64,000 nucleotides of DNA from Apostichopus japonicus (taxonomy: Eukaryota > Echinodermata > Holothuroidea > Aspidochirotida > Stichopodidae), in contig NC_092576.1 of assembly GCF_037975245.1 (NCBI RefSeq), positions 41,191,611 through 41,255,610 on the forward strand. The letters run 5' to 3'. The stretch's first letter is position 1. The number at the start of each line of letters is the position of its first letter. The position numbers were made by a program, and so were the translations under genes. The notes beneath the pieces are model-generated. The model saw only the letters and a list, made by a program, of their open reading frames with translations. It was not told the origin of the DNA and ran no database searches. Shown in pieces: positions 37,562-50,959 of the stretch.

Positions 37562-39634
37562 GTATCACTCACAAAGCAATTTAATTGATTGATCGATCGG
37601 TTTAAGTTATACTGAAATAGTTCAATCACAACGATCTTTTGCCATAGCTAGTTAGTTATATCTGTCATTGGAAATGATGTTGACTGACATATACGGTATA
37701 AGTTAGATTGACTTTTCTATCGGGATACGACACACATATATATATATATTTAATGATGGATTCACTTGAAAGTTTTGCTTGAGCGTAGCATCATACTTAT
37801 CAACGAGGACTTCAGGATAGTTTGTGATAACAGTGGTCATTGTGCCAGTGGGGTCATGGTTTACTTTATCCTGTAATAATTGCGCGAGTCACTTTGGGTA
37901 GTCGTGTCGGAAGCCTTCTTGGTATTATCCCATGTTAAGAGTGAGATATTTCATTGCACCATATAGGCTCTATAATCTGTAACGAGTTTTTATTTGAGGA
38001 AGTCGGTGTGGGCGGAGGGGTTCGCTGACGTCCCCACTGGCTGCCAAATGGTGCCATCATTATGCCACTTTAACTAAATGTGTGTATACAACTTTATTAA
38101 TCAATCATTATACTACAAATGGAACTGCTTGTGTTCTTTGTGACATTCTGGTTTGTGGTTCCTATATTAAGATTGATCGACTCGTTGGAACTATAATCAG
38201 AGAACGTGTTATCAAACTATATGTACAGAACGGATTCGATTGTTATACATAATAGTGAAAGTTAAAACTACTTTGTTTAACCATAAATAATAGTCGAAAA
38301 TGCACAATGACACACAACAACAGTATTTTACTTTTGGTTATGTCGTCAAGATAAACCTTTCCAACGTAATCCAAACATATCTTAAGAAAATATTGATAAA
38401 CAATATTTCGAGGGCGCTTTCAGTGAACCCTATATGTAAAAGAACAAGAACACATTTCCAGAATCACCCATCGTGATCACTGGATTAGGACTGTTAAACA
38501 AACTAGTTACATATTTGTTTTTTCTGGTTTGCAATGCAGTGTTTTAATGAGATTACGGTAAAATGGCAAAAGTACATTCTTTCGTAATCGTTGTAATCTT
38601 TGTTAATACATTAATTGTTCAGTATATTAGTACGCTGCATAGTGAACGGTTGTTTAGTTGAAGTTTTGTCAAAACAAGGATTACATTTCGGAAAAAGATG
38701 GACGTGAGAACAATGTTATTTTTAATCGTTGGTAGGATTGCAGGTTTATTGTAAATTGAAACAAAAGATGCTTTAATGTTTAAATCACAGAACATGCCCT
38801 TTTTCGAACTAGAGAGGTAATGCACCATGTCTTGGTATCAGCGCTAGAGAGGGGTCTAAGAGAGAGGATCACCTCTGTTTTGAATGTTTTGTTCTGTTTC
38901 GTGCTACGTGTTAAGATGCAACATGATGATGTAATTTTCACCATTTCAACTATTTTTGTGAAATAAATAACCAGTTCGACTAAATGCGCGTGTGTTATAC
39001 ATTGTCTTTAATATAATAGAAAATCCGTAACGTCACAAACATGTTTTTGAGGACATTTAATATTGGTTTACAGTTTATTGATTGGAAAATGGTTCTTAAT
39101 GTTTAAGTCAAGAGAACAAGCATTCTAGGATCATCATGTTGAATTTCACATTCGGGTTCTTAGATGATGACTATGTTAACACTTTGAGGGTTATTTCTTT
39201 CGTTTGAGAGTGGACTGCCTTTGTGAATTAGAACTGAGTTGTAATAATTTGTGTGAGATGGTGTTGCTCAGAGTTAGAAATCAAAAAGAAAATCAAACTA
39301 ACAGCTATAGCCGTTATCTCAGATTAGATTACCAATCATATCTATGCTTAAGACAAGACATTTGTTGTTCATTTTTTTGCTAATTATAATAGACCCATAC
39401 ACACCAGTATAATCACTGTAACTTAGTGGTATAGTCTACGAGAGGAATATCCGTTGTTCGATTATTACATGCGCCTGATGAGTCCCAAAAAGGACAAAAC
39501 CAGTCGTGAAGTTGTGTTAATCTTTAATAATTTAGTATATTTGTCATACCACTTGCTGCACACTCAATATGATACATATTTTAGTTTATATTTTAATTAT
39601 CAGTTTAAAATGTTTTCCTTCTCCTTGCTTGTAG
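37562..39634. other. Intron of the NLR-type gene
   Basis: Two kilobases with no credible frame. An ATATAT microsatellite lies near 37,738. Confidence 0.5.
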
Positions 39635-39702
39635 TTGAGTGGTTTCCAAAAAGAAGTGGTAATGACGGTTATAATCTTGATCTTCGAACATGTGCTTGGT
39701 TG
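39635..39702 (+). CDS. NLR exon D2 (68 nt)
   Basis: Strong acceptor CTTCTCCTTGCTTGTAG and donor GTGAGT. With the carried-over G it encodes VEWFPKRSGNDGYNLDLRTC plus AWL and leaves phase 0. Phases agree with exon B2 upstream. No equivalent is found after exon B1. Confidence 0.55.
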
Positions 39703-40992
39703 GTGAGTATCTTTAATAACCTCTTTCAAGGGTTGGTTCCTTCCCATATAGAAATGCGTAATAATACAATCCAGTAGCTTACAACAATATGGTGTCGCTG
39801 TTACATCATGCAAATAATAATGGTATTCGTTTCCATCAAATTCAGTAAACTATTGAGAGTTCCTAAATCCGTCAGAAAATGACAAATCAAATAAATGAAC
39901 CAATTGGTAAATATGTCATATTGAATGTTAGATGAACGACATGTTTATCTTACTAATAATATTTTAATAAAAAGACGAAATGATACCCGAAACAGATATA
40001 TTAAGCTTCTAAGATTAACAGGTGAAGTAAAAATCACATTTAGCCTCTTACTGGACTTTGCATCGTAAGTTCTTACAATGAACAGTTTGTTATCATTTAT
40101 TCTGCTTCTGAAAGATAGAACGGCCAAATACATATTAACACAATGTACTACAAGGTAAACATTGCGGAGATGATTTTGTTCGCTTTTTTTAAATATCAAA
40201 TAACTTCATTACAATAAACTATTGGTGAATTTAAAACTTGATACTTAATACTTGAATTCAGTGAAAATCTTAAACTGAGAATGAAAACTTCGTAATCTAT
40301 GCGTTGAAATGAAACGAAGCAAGCCCTAGTTTAATACTTTCAGTTTGAATGAAAGGTTGTCATATTAATGAAATTTTATTCGGGTCATTCGTTAGACTAA
40401 TTTCTTTAACAGTGTAGGGTCAGGTAATAGGCGATTGAGAGTCGGTTTAAACCAGAGTACTGATGAATTGGAAATCATTAACCATAAAAGTTAAACTATA
40501 CATGTTCTGCATTCTAAAATAATTGGCACTACCAATATCCTCATTTTTCGTGTTCTGTTTTTGCTTGTCAGTAGTTGGGTGGTTTGAGATGTAAGATAGA
40601 AAACAAGAAAACCGCTTTCGAGAAAGCGAGAGAGTATAATACATACTTGTTTGTAGTCTAGTAGGAAATATTTAGTAAGCTTTATAGTTATCACAAGGAG
40701 GGATAAGGGGAAATTTAGTTGAAATAACAATTAGCTTAATACGTTTCATAAAGAGGAAGATTTCGATACATTATCTCTGTGTTATTGAGGACAACGAGTC
40801 ATGGTTAATATAGGTATTTAGTACTTACATACCGTACGTAAATCATGGTACATGGAATGTTGGTTGCACTTGATATGTACATATATTTAGACTACGAAGA
40901 GGCATATGTGGGAGGAATAAGTTGCATAAGAGGCACAGGTTGCAAGTGAATATAAGTATATTTATTCAGTGTACCTAATGTACACCTGATTT

Positions 40993-40997
<5 letters not shown>

Positions 40998-41053
<56 letters not shown>

Positions 41054-41094
41054 ATATATATACAAATGATTCTTACATAATCCCTATCAGGAAA

Positions 41095-41176
<82 letters not shown>

Positions 41177-41210
41177 TTTCCTGATAGGGATTATGTAAGA
41201 ATCACTTGTA
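40998..41210. repeat. AT microsatellite and long palindrome
   Basis: An (AT)n run (about 40,998-41,060) leads into arms at 41,063-41,100 and 41,173-41,210 that are inverted copies (ATTCTTACATAATCCCTATC and onward). The arms surround a second (AT)n run of about 72 bp, itself self-complementary. The whole can extrude as one hairpin with roughly 70-bp arms. Palindromes of this kind are also prone to assembly error. Confidence 0.85.
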
Positions 41211-41506
41211 GTGGGACATAAGTTGTATATACGCAACAATTATGTGCGTCGTTCAACACTGCCCATGCTCATGCACAACCGGTTCATCTCTGATGCGTTC
41301 AGTGTAATCCATCACAAAGCTGTAGAGATTATATCTGTAACTTTTACGAATTGATTATCCCCTTGATTAAGTATGAACCTTAAAAAACGAACTGAAGGAC
41401 GTCGATGAGCATTGTCCTCATAATCACCTAGAATATAATAAGTTCATCCAGTGCCATATTTTTAAATATTGAAGTGATCAATTGCTTCAATTTCTATTTA
41501 AATCAG

Positions 41507-41548
41507 CACAATGGTATCCGTTTGACCAATTCAAGGTACAGAGAAGAG
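41507..41548 (+). CDS. Possible NLR 3' mini-exon (42 nt)
   Basis: TTTCTATTTAAATCAG precedes 42 nt encoding HNGIRLTNSRYREE in phase 0, followed by GTAAGT. It accepts the phase left by exon D2. Support is splice signals and phase only. Confidence 0.4.
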
Positions 41549-42846
41549 GTAAGTATTACAATGTCACTTTGAAGTTTTACCATTTCCTTTTAAAGTTAAC
41601 GGTTTTACCAATCGAATCTCAACGAAAGATTGGAAGCAAATTACTGATTAAAGAACATTCAGATCACCGAGTTTCATGTAAAAAACGTACGTACTACACA
41701 TTAAAACTTCCACGGTTAGTATAATGAAACTCCAACTAAACGATATTACAACAGAACTGATGATTAAACCTGTGGTACAATCTCCCCCCCCCCCCCTGAA
41801 AAACCCTGAAAATTCTTTGAACTCTCAAATAATTGGGTTCGTTTTAGGAACTTGGTTAATTTAATTGCTAGGCATTTATTTTGTGATATATAGCTTATAA
41901 ACTTGCAAAAGGATGTTTGTTTCCTAGTTCGAGATACCCAAACTTAACAGGTTAATGAATAAAGACATATAACTTAAGCTATCACAATATTGAGTATTAT
42001 GCGGATGGCAGAGTTTAGTTGTTTTTAAAAATAATCTTATAAATATGTACTAATAATATTACTAAAAAAATATGAATATTAACTATCACCATAATTAATA
42101 TTTTACGGCAACACTTTGAGGATGTTAAATGAGTACAGTTAATTCAATAAGCGGGTCTAATACATTACTCCCATTATATAAAGTAATGATGTGATTGATT
42201 TATAAGCAACAACATGAATGACAGGAATCAATCATAGCGTTTAGCTTAAATTATCATATAATCTCGTAATTCTCGCTTCACTTCTCTCAAATCACCTTGT
42301 TAACAATTTTTCCTTGTTTTTTGAAAAAAAAAATCGCATGATGAAACTCCTGGTATTAAAGTTTTTAATCATGTTTTTTATAATATTGCTTTCGTTATAA
42401 TCGGGGTATATTATTTCATAACATTCCGTTCGATCAAAAGTTTTAAAACATTAATATTTATTTGCAAACGGAAACGATAAAAGGAGGATATTACAAGAGC
42501 GTGAACTACAAGTAAAAAGAACCGTAAACATGTACTGAAATATTAAGGAAGAAACACTGATAACCACAGTTGACGAAGACTAGTGGTTGTTTAATGTAAT
42601 TTCGATGTAATGATGCTCAGAGGCGAGAACATTTGATCTGACAATCTATATCTGGCAACATAATGTAGCCTTTCACCCATACGGTGAATGTAAGGCAAAC
42701 CCTGCAGTGATATACACCAGGCTAATTGGACAAATACATGTACTTCCGAGCACATTTCCATGTATATATCCATCATAACAACTATAATAAGTGATCTTAC
42801 AACGGGAATTGCATTTCATACGGTAATTTGTAATTTCGTATTTCAG
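41549..42846. other. Probable intron, no gene seen
   Basis: It holds a poly-C run near 41,785. A short piece at about 42,670-42,750 duplicates part of the sequence near 7,710 and 43,450. The open frames here are not credible. Confidence 0.4.
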
Positions 42847-42872
42847 ATGGAAAGATTCCGAAAATATTGGAG
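42847..42872 (+). CDS. Possible NLR 3' micro-exon (26 nt)
   Basis: GTATTTCAG precedes ATGGAAAGATTCCGAAAATA plus TTGGAG, then a GTAGGC donor. It encodes MERFRKYW and leaves two bases that the next exon completes to Arg. Phase compatible, otherwise unsupported. Confidence 0.35.
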
Positions 42873-43723
42873 GTAGGCTTTAATTAAAGTAAATACTGTA
42901 AATTCGTTAAATGTCATTCTCCGTAAACCAACATTGCATATACCTTAGGACATGTCACTGTGGACTTTATTTCTATATTCAGCACTGCCTGACAATGATT
43001 ACATGCATTTGATATCTCGTTATTCCAATGTACTCCATCATAAACATTACGTCTTTCCGGTACTAAAACTGATAAGTGTAATTGTCGTAACCAACCCAAT
43101 AGTTATTTGGACACTAAAAGCTTCTATAGTGTTGCAAACTACACTTTGTGAATGTAGGCTTAGTTCTCTGGGATTTCATTTTTTTTGGTTGAAAAGACGA
43201 TACATTATTAAGGTCTTATGTATTTGCTGTCATCATGTCCTCTTATTTTTCTTTATACAAATTATACAAAATACATACTAATTTTCAATTCGAAATTAGT
43301 ACGTATTTATATGAAGAAAAATAAGATGATATGATTCGAGTTTGAATTCTTAAAAATATGAAACACTGACAAACATTGAATATTTTAAGTTCGAAACAAT
43401 AGTTGCCAGGGTTCATTATAACTAGTGATGTTTTAATGGAATCAAACCCATACAATGGATGTAACTTAAACCCTGCCGTGATATACACTATGCTGTATAA
43501 ACAATCAAATGTACTTAATAGGAGAGGCGTCGATTACTTCTTATGTTCTTCTTTACTGAAGTATTCCTTTGCGTTTTGAATTGATCAAATGCAAATGTTA
43601 AGCCTATGAATGAATTAACTGGGAATAAAATTGCTCAAAAACGTAAACTATTTACAAACTAGGTGATCGGTTGCTTAGCGATGCACAATATTTCTTATGA
43701 CGAATATATGTTATTATCCACAG

Positions 43724-43769
43724 GGAATCAGAATGGCAAAAACAACGAACGGTATCAGAAGGGACGTGA
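43724..43769 (+). CDS. Putative last exon of the NLR-type gene
   Basis: The acceptor TTATTATCCACAG is identical to that of the orphan exon at 7994. Entered from the micro-exon, it encodes ESEWQKQRTVSEGT and stops at 43,767. An alternative frame stays open to 43,888 and encodes a longer tail with TKDASRIVSKAT and NNPIMYMLFYPSIE. The two paralogous exons differ by an indel, so each frame is intact in only one copy over part of its length. Which frame is real cannot be decided here. Confidence 0.4.
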
Positions 43770-45824
43770 TGCCCCGATACTATACCAAGGATGCTAGCAG
43801 GATAGTGTCAAAAGCCACTACAAAAGACCTTGCTCATTTCATGAACAATCCAATTATGTACATGCTGTTTTATCCCAGCATTGAATAATACTGAATTAAC
43901 TATAATGTCCAAAATATTCCACGAAAATCAATTATTACAATAAATTACGCTCTAACTGCTGTTTTAGTAAAAAGGCAATATCATCATGAGCGCGACTTGT
44001 TTCAATTTACGTTATTTTTGCCTTCCTGTGTGGCGTGACCCAAACAGCCAGGAAGTTATTTGAATTGACTCTAACTACTTTATTATCAATTGTCTTGCAT
44101 AACTGTTTTATTTAATTGAGACAGTTCAAAAGTCTGGAAAGAACCTAAAACCATGGTATTCAAATCCTGCATCCGAAACTGTCATTGCATGTTTTTGTAT
44201 ATATTTATCACCTATCACCTATAGTTCACTTATCTAGGAAATGTTGGTTAGTCGATTTGCTCTTACGTTTCTAGTTTTCTGTGATTGATTTGTTGATAAC
44301 TCAAACTAAGATTAAACTTGATCAAAAGAAGAAATTCCCCTCTATAATTTTGTCAAAATAACGTGAACGAGTTATAAAAGGATGCGATTCTCCTCTCGGT
44401 TTTTCGTTGAACAAACACTGCCGTAAATTGATATTAGTAACATGCATAAATGGAAGGTTGAAAAATTCAAAAACTGTTAATTTCTATATTATTATTTTAA
44501 CACATACTGGGATAGTCAAAGCCAAAGCTAAGAACTGCATCTTCTTGGGATTTTCCTGATCTAATAAAATGTTCCTCAGATTCCCCTTAAATTAAATACA
44601 AAATAATGTTATGCCAATCACACATAATAGGTTTGGCATTAGTCTTTTGCTTTAATCATGTTTTTATAATTGGTTTCCGGAGAACGTAATCAGCCCCTAT
44701 AGCATTATCTTCCTGTAGATACTGTCTAGACCTTTCTTAGCCTTTGTGTAATTACAAGAATAACGAACTGCTGACTTCCAATCTGTGAACGTTTTCTTCC
44801 CTCTTTTTTTTTTTTCTACTTTTATGTCCCCAATGGTGGTGACAAACTTAGCTTTAATACTCTTTTCACAAATTCCGTCACATTTAATTTAAACTTGCAA
44901 CTTTAGCATAACAATGAATTAAATGTGTCAGAAAGCACGTACTTGAAAATTCCTTTTTGTTTCTGATTTTTCTAAAAATATGTTTTTATCTTTTACAGGC
45001 CTTTAAATTCACAAAAGTACATAATAATGCAAAAAATCTGTACATTTGTTAGACATCGTGGCTTACATTTTTTCCATTAGTTACCTAGAACTTTTTTATA
45101 TTTTTGTAGATGCGCAATGATAAATTTATCAAAGTCAAGTCTTATTTTTTTTTCATTGTAACAGTCGTTATTGATTTTGTTTATAAAAAGAAAAGAAATA
45201 AAAACTGTAATGTCGTTTACTGAATGTTGCTGTTTAGGTATGTTTTGCCACGGATACCGTGTTTTTTATTTGCAGAAAATACTGCTAACTTCAGTTATAT
45301 TACATACTCAAGCATTTTATTTTAAGAGGCTTTAAAATTAATATACAATTATTGCATTTGTAATAACCTTAGTGGCCTCACATACAATTTTGATTTTAAA
45401 GAGTGTACGTCGTTTAAAAAAAAAAATACAATGAAGCAAAATGTGATTGTTGTTTAAACTTAAGAAGAAAGAGGAAACTTTGAAATATTCATCCAAAGGT
45501 ATATGTGGTCTACTGTTACTGTTTTTCTCTGCTGCTTGGTGCTAGAATATCTGGTTTTGTGTTTGTTATGTTTATTGTACACATATGAATTGTATGCACA
45601 CAACGTACACATCTTAGTCTACATGGCTTAACCTTAACTTATAATGAAATGTTCAGGCAGGACAATCTACGTGATTCAGGTCGCAAACTGTTCTCTTTAT
45701 TTACAAAGTTAATGTTTACACTACCGTCAAATTACAGGTTTTATAGACAGGTCAGCACATATCAAGAGTGTACTTTTCAAGATTCTTCTCTGATGATATT
45801 AATTTAAAAGAAATGGAGATTTAA

Positions 45825-46380
45825 AGGATTGGTTCAGGTGTTTGACATGTCTATTTTGTATGAAAGAGCACTAAAAGACAAAAAGAACAGTGAAGAACTA
45901 CCATGAAGCATGCTCTGTTAAGGAGATATGACACTATGAAACCGACTGGTGAAGAAAGACTTACTGTGAGGGTGTGACGTCACATCCTCACTCCCTTAAC
46001 ATTTGTGAATATATATTTCTTTAACAATTATTTACATGTTTTAACACATTTGACAATAATATAATCAAAACCTCTTCAGATGTTTAATCTCAATTACTTC
46101 CTTTGACAAATATGAGATCTCCTGACATATCTTTTGATTGAAAGTCATGAAATCTCACAAAATATTTAGAAAAAAAAAAAAAATACTTTTCAGGATTGTG
46201 AGGATGAGACATCACAGCTAGTCATAATATTTCAGCAGCTTCTACACAATCTGATAAAAATTTACACTTGAATATCTCTTTAACCGAAAACAGATATTTG
46301 AGAAGTTTTTTTCACCATTGTGTTTCTTTTATTGTCCCCTTTCATATAACATAAACATGTATGACAACTGAACCAATCCT
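45825..46380. mobile_element. Kolobok-like MITE, TTAA target, 556 bp
   Basis: The ends are inverted: AGGATTGGTTCAGGTGT at the left and, reversed, AGGATTGGTTCAGTTGT at the right, with ACATGT matching further in. TTAA flanks both sides (45,821-45,824 and 46,381-46,384), and copy 1 shows a single TTAA in GGAGATTTAAGTG (about 9,690). A TTAA target is shared by Kolobok and piggyBac. The absence of the piggyBac CCC-type end favours Kolobok. It has no coding capacity. Confidence 0.85.
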
Positions 46381-48644
46381 TTAATTGTGTCCAAAGTCAA
46401 ATTATCTTGATCTTAATTGCAAATACTAACAAATTATAATCAAACCAAAGTTACTAAATTATCAGCAAAAAACAAAATAAAATAAAAATAGGAATCAGTG
46501 GTTTCCCGTAATTTATATCAGCAACGAAATCGATTTCCTTGTAATGATAATACTTGATATTTAAGGAGACTTTCTGATAAGTTTGCTGTGTGAGTAATTA
46601 CATTAATGCGTACGTACACATGTGTATTATATACTTATAATGCTTAATAAATTTTCCGAATCAGAATGCATTCAACAAGTTTCATTTATCATTTTAACCG
46701 ATTTCAAATTGTAACCGAACTTGCGAAGTTGTGTAACTTTTAAGAGCTATTCGTTACCCTGTATTAACTATTTTAAGTAATGTTGTTATTCTTTGCTTGG
46801 AGATCTCGGTTATCCTCCTTAGTTGTTTACTATGACGTAAGCAATCGTGCACCTGGCCTTTGTTCGAATAGTTGGGCTTCCGGTCCCCGGAAATGTGGTG
46901 ACCGCAACTCAGGGGCGGTGTTCATTAAAGTAGTACATTCTCGAGCGCGCAAACTTAAGGTATTGTTCAGGAGTAGTACAAAAGGAGTTGAATATAACGT
47001 GCAACGTGGCGCTCTTCGTCAAAATATCATTCAAGACGTCCACGTAAGGTACGTTATCTTATTATTTTCTATCAACCAAGTTGGTATGTTTGTAGTACCA
47101 CAGCATCGTGTCTAACTGTTGGTATATATTGTAAGTGCCCAGAATATTGCTTAATACATTTGTGAGTCGTATGAATTGTTTGCAAGCTGAGCTATTGTCC
47201 TGAGGGAGATTACGTTCAGTTATTTAGGAGTAAGTTTATTGGTCGATTGTTATCATTTACGTTATTTAGTAGCGCTCTGAACTACGTTAAACTGTATGTA
47301 CGTTCGTAAAGATCAGTGCTGTGCTGTGAATGGAAATATCTCAGTTAGTCCTTAGAAGCAGCATTAGTGCAGTAGTCCTAGTTCAGCTAACATGTATATG
47401 CCAACATGTAAGTAGGCACATCCCATATAAGCACTTCTTTGGCAGTTGCCGGATTGTTCATTCCCTGACATTCATTATTTAGTTATATGATTTATTTTTA
47501 CAAGTCCTCGTGGTGTTATAAAATAAACAAGGTGGTAATCTCTGGACTTTGGTTCCTTTTAATTGACAATATCTTCCCTTTAATGTAATGTGATGTTTAA
47601 GAAATGCACATAGAATGTTCCACCACATTCACCCGATACTCATAGCTAATAAAGTAACTACTGTACATGTTCCACAACAGTGCATCAGTAACTAATGCGC
47701 TGTGTTCGCGGTACACTTGGCACATAAATTACTGGAAAGCTGTTACACGTTGATGTTACTTTAGCGTTCCTTAGGCGTGGTTTCAGTCTGCTTGTTAAGC
47801 GTAGCCTGGGCATTCTTTTTAACGAAAATTTTAAGAAACGAGAAGTTTATTTATTTTTCGTAACTTTGACCTTCAACTGCCTCGTTAGTATTTTAAACTG
47901 CGTTGGGCTTATAGGAAATTGCTTGTAGGAAATTGCGTTGGGCTTATAAGTCTCTAGCCCTTGCAACAACAGCCAAATGTTTCCACGGGGGAGTCTACCA
48001 CACGGGAAATGACTTTTTTAGGAGAGTTGTTCCACTCTGACATCATCAATACAGAATTTCAAGCGTATTACGTAATCAATGGCGGCTAACTATGTATTAT
48101 CGTGAGGCTTTAGGAGCAATTTTTAAAGCGAGCGGTTTCAGTCAATCAGAAAGGCGGTTAGCTTAAAAATCGTATATTAGAGAATTTTGAGGTTACTGAA
48201 TAATAACAATTGTCTTTGATCCCTGCCTTTGTTATTCCTTTAATCTGCCTCTAATTAACTTAACGCAGACAACGGTTAATTGTTAATAGCCTCACCAAAG
48301 TCATTTAAGCTACACAAAAGACAATATGCCCGGTAGTAACCAATATTTTTTAAAATGAGATTATCGTATCAAGTGCTATGCTTCTTCTCCACAATACTCA
48401 AAGTCCACGTGTAGACTCATATGTGACCTCACCTAATATACATAAACTCTGTAACCGGTTAATAGTCACTTATCAAACAACTAGTTAAATTGAATCAGTT
48501 CCTAAGTATACTGCAAAGTACGCCAAAGTACGTGACTGAAAATCCTGTTATTTTTCTTGAATGATATTACGTTGTAAGAGCTTGGTTCGCTATTTAGCTT
48601 AATATAAACAACTGGATTTGAAATATCATTCGTATGAAACTTTA

Positions 48645-48661
48645 CAGTTGGAAGTCTGACC
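48645..48661 (+). repeat. Left terminal inverted repeat
   Basis: CAGTTGGAAGTCTGACC, the exact reverse complement of 59,608-59,624. After one mismatch the next base also agrees. No longer homology is seen between the ends. Confidence 0.92.
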
Positions 48662-49689
48662 CCGTGACCTCGAAGAAAGATCAACGATTACGCATATCAT
48701 TAAATTTGAATTTCCCCGCATTTTACGTAAAGTAGGTCCTACTATTGAATCACAGAATTTACAGACATTGAAGGTTTACAACTTACCAAAACTTCACAGA
48801 ATGGATTAAAAGTAATTCTTATGTATGGTAGGGCAAAGATATCCGAGAAAAAATCAACGAAAACCTATGAAACAACGTTTGCAATCCAACTTCGTCCTCA
48901 CACAAGTATTCCTAGGTGACACAAAATAGGCCAAAACGAACCAACGAAAGAGAGTTACAGCAAAAAAGTTCTCCCATTTGTGGATCTTCTACTCTCCTAC
49001 ATGATGCTGTAAAGATTAGGTGAAATGGTTGTCTAAGACGGCCAGTCACAAAACGATTAGCTCGACACGCGCGACTTTGTTGCTACCGCCGCCATTTTGA
49101 AATTAGTTAGACTTTCGCCAAGTCGTTTGCATGCTATGGGCTACAACCGACAAGACTTCACTCAAATCGTTTTCAATGTAGTGGAACCCATTCCTACAGT
49201 GTTCGGTCTATTAAGAATGCTAGGTTTTGTAGCGTGAAATGAAGTAATTTAAGTTGTGCTTAGGTTTTGAAGAAATTATGTCCCCAATTCTAATGTATGA
49301 GTAGGTAAAACGTGGAATTACTGAGAGCTGCATATGGGAGGGGTAAGAGTGGCAAGATGGGGGGAGGGGAGATGCAAGTGTTGAATTTCTTACAAGATCA
49401 TTGGTAGTAATTGTGAAGGTAACACAAACTTCCCCCCCCCCCCAAGTCTGTTGCTTTATTGTAAGGAATTCCACAATACCCAAATATTTACACCTGCAAT
49501 ACCAAATGTGTTATACTTACCCACCTTACAATAGCTCAACAGTAGACCTTACTCAGTGAGGATCTGCAAAGCTGGGTCCTCCATCTGCTGCTTATATCCA
49601 TGAATAAACATCAGTTAACAGTTTTCCAGTCAATACCAATCTTTTTGTTGATTGATATATTACATAACATTACCACTTGTTTATAAAGG

Positions 49690-49910
49690 AGTGAAGTACT
49701 GGGGCTTGGGTAGGGGTGTAGGGGAGGGGTGTGGTGTTTAGGGGCTGGGGTGTTTTTAGGGTTTTGGGAGGGGATGTAGTCGGCTATGGGGATTCGGGGA
49801 AGGATGTGGTGTTCACCAGCTTTGGGATGAGTGGGGTGTGTACTAGCTTTGGGAATGGTTAGGGTATTTCGGAGGGATAAGGTGGGTTTGCTGTTCTTTG
49901 GGTCGGGAAC
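49690..49910. repeat. G-rich degenerate repeat inside the transposon
   Basis: Many GGGG and GGGTGT runs on the + strand with spacing that could form G-quadruplexes. Irregular period, no coding sense. Confidence 0.5.
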
Positions 49911-50959
49911 TATAACTTAAAGTTGACTTGCAGTACACAGGACATGTTTGGATGCATTAGTTACTACGGATAATCCGACCAAATTTTATTTTGAGTAGGG
50001 ACTGCTTTCTTCTTTTTGTAAATGCATACAGAGAAAATTAGTCTAACAATGGAAAGAGAATTGCCAGGTCTTTTATTAATCTCTTGATGTGACACTCCCC
50101 TTGAAAGAACATGTTTAAATGTACTGTGCAATATGATATATATTTTACATACATGGAAGAAAATGAAGACATGCAGTAAAGGTTGCATAATTTACATTAG
50201 TCACTTCAAAGTGAAATGCTTTGGTACAATGGAAGGAATGGTTTATAAAACTTAAATAATACTTAATATGAAACACACACTTTATACAATGAAGACTTCA
50301 TACAATAATATTGTCTGATATAGTGGCAAGTGCATTATGACTGTATTACAAGGTGGCATAGTGAAAGGCATGACATAGCAAAAACAGTTCAGGTGGCAGG
50401 ATGGATGGTTTGACAAACTTTTGCATCTTGAATACAAGTTAATTATGAAATGGTACTTTGAGATGGTGAGATATAACTTTGACATAAAACGTGAGATTTA
50501 AATTAATGAAAAGATATGGAAAAGTAAATGGTTAAAGTAGAAAGTAAATATATGGCTTAAAACTTGACAGAAAACTTAAAATGATTTATATAAATAAACT
50601 CTTATATGAAGACTTTAGATATGAGGTAATATACATGAGGATGTAATAAAATCTGGAAAGGTCTGTTCACCGTAAGAATGAGGTATGTTAAGCACATGGA
50701 TACATTTTGTGTGTTCACGTTTCACCTTAGACTGAATACTGGTGAAATTGTTGCAACAGTCTTAATACAACATACTGTAACAAAACAAATAGACTTCAAG
50801 AATGAATAAAACTTTCCTTCTTTGGGAATGTTTTTTTCTTGGCAAATATACATTTGGAAGCACCTTAGAGAAATTTATGTGCAACACACATCAAATACTA
50901 TAGGCAATGGCAATAATTTGTATGTGACAAACATGCATCAAGGCATCTTGAGTAAAATT

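Larger units (their letters stand above)
43065..48640. repeat. Segmental duplication, copy 2
   Basis: Partner of 4940-12,530, continuing at 48,430 into a partner of 15,518 onward. It lacks the Penelope element, two of the three tandem units, about 420 bp near 47,395 and the 12.5-15.5 kb interval. It adds an insertion of about 260 bp (44,885-45,150) and the TTAA element at 45,825. Confidence 0.85.

Noticed and set aside
46780-47115. 111-codon frame in copy 2
   Set aside because: The equivalent in copy 1 is disrupted and lies in the tandem triplication; no protein similarity recognised.
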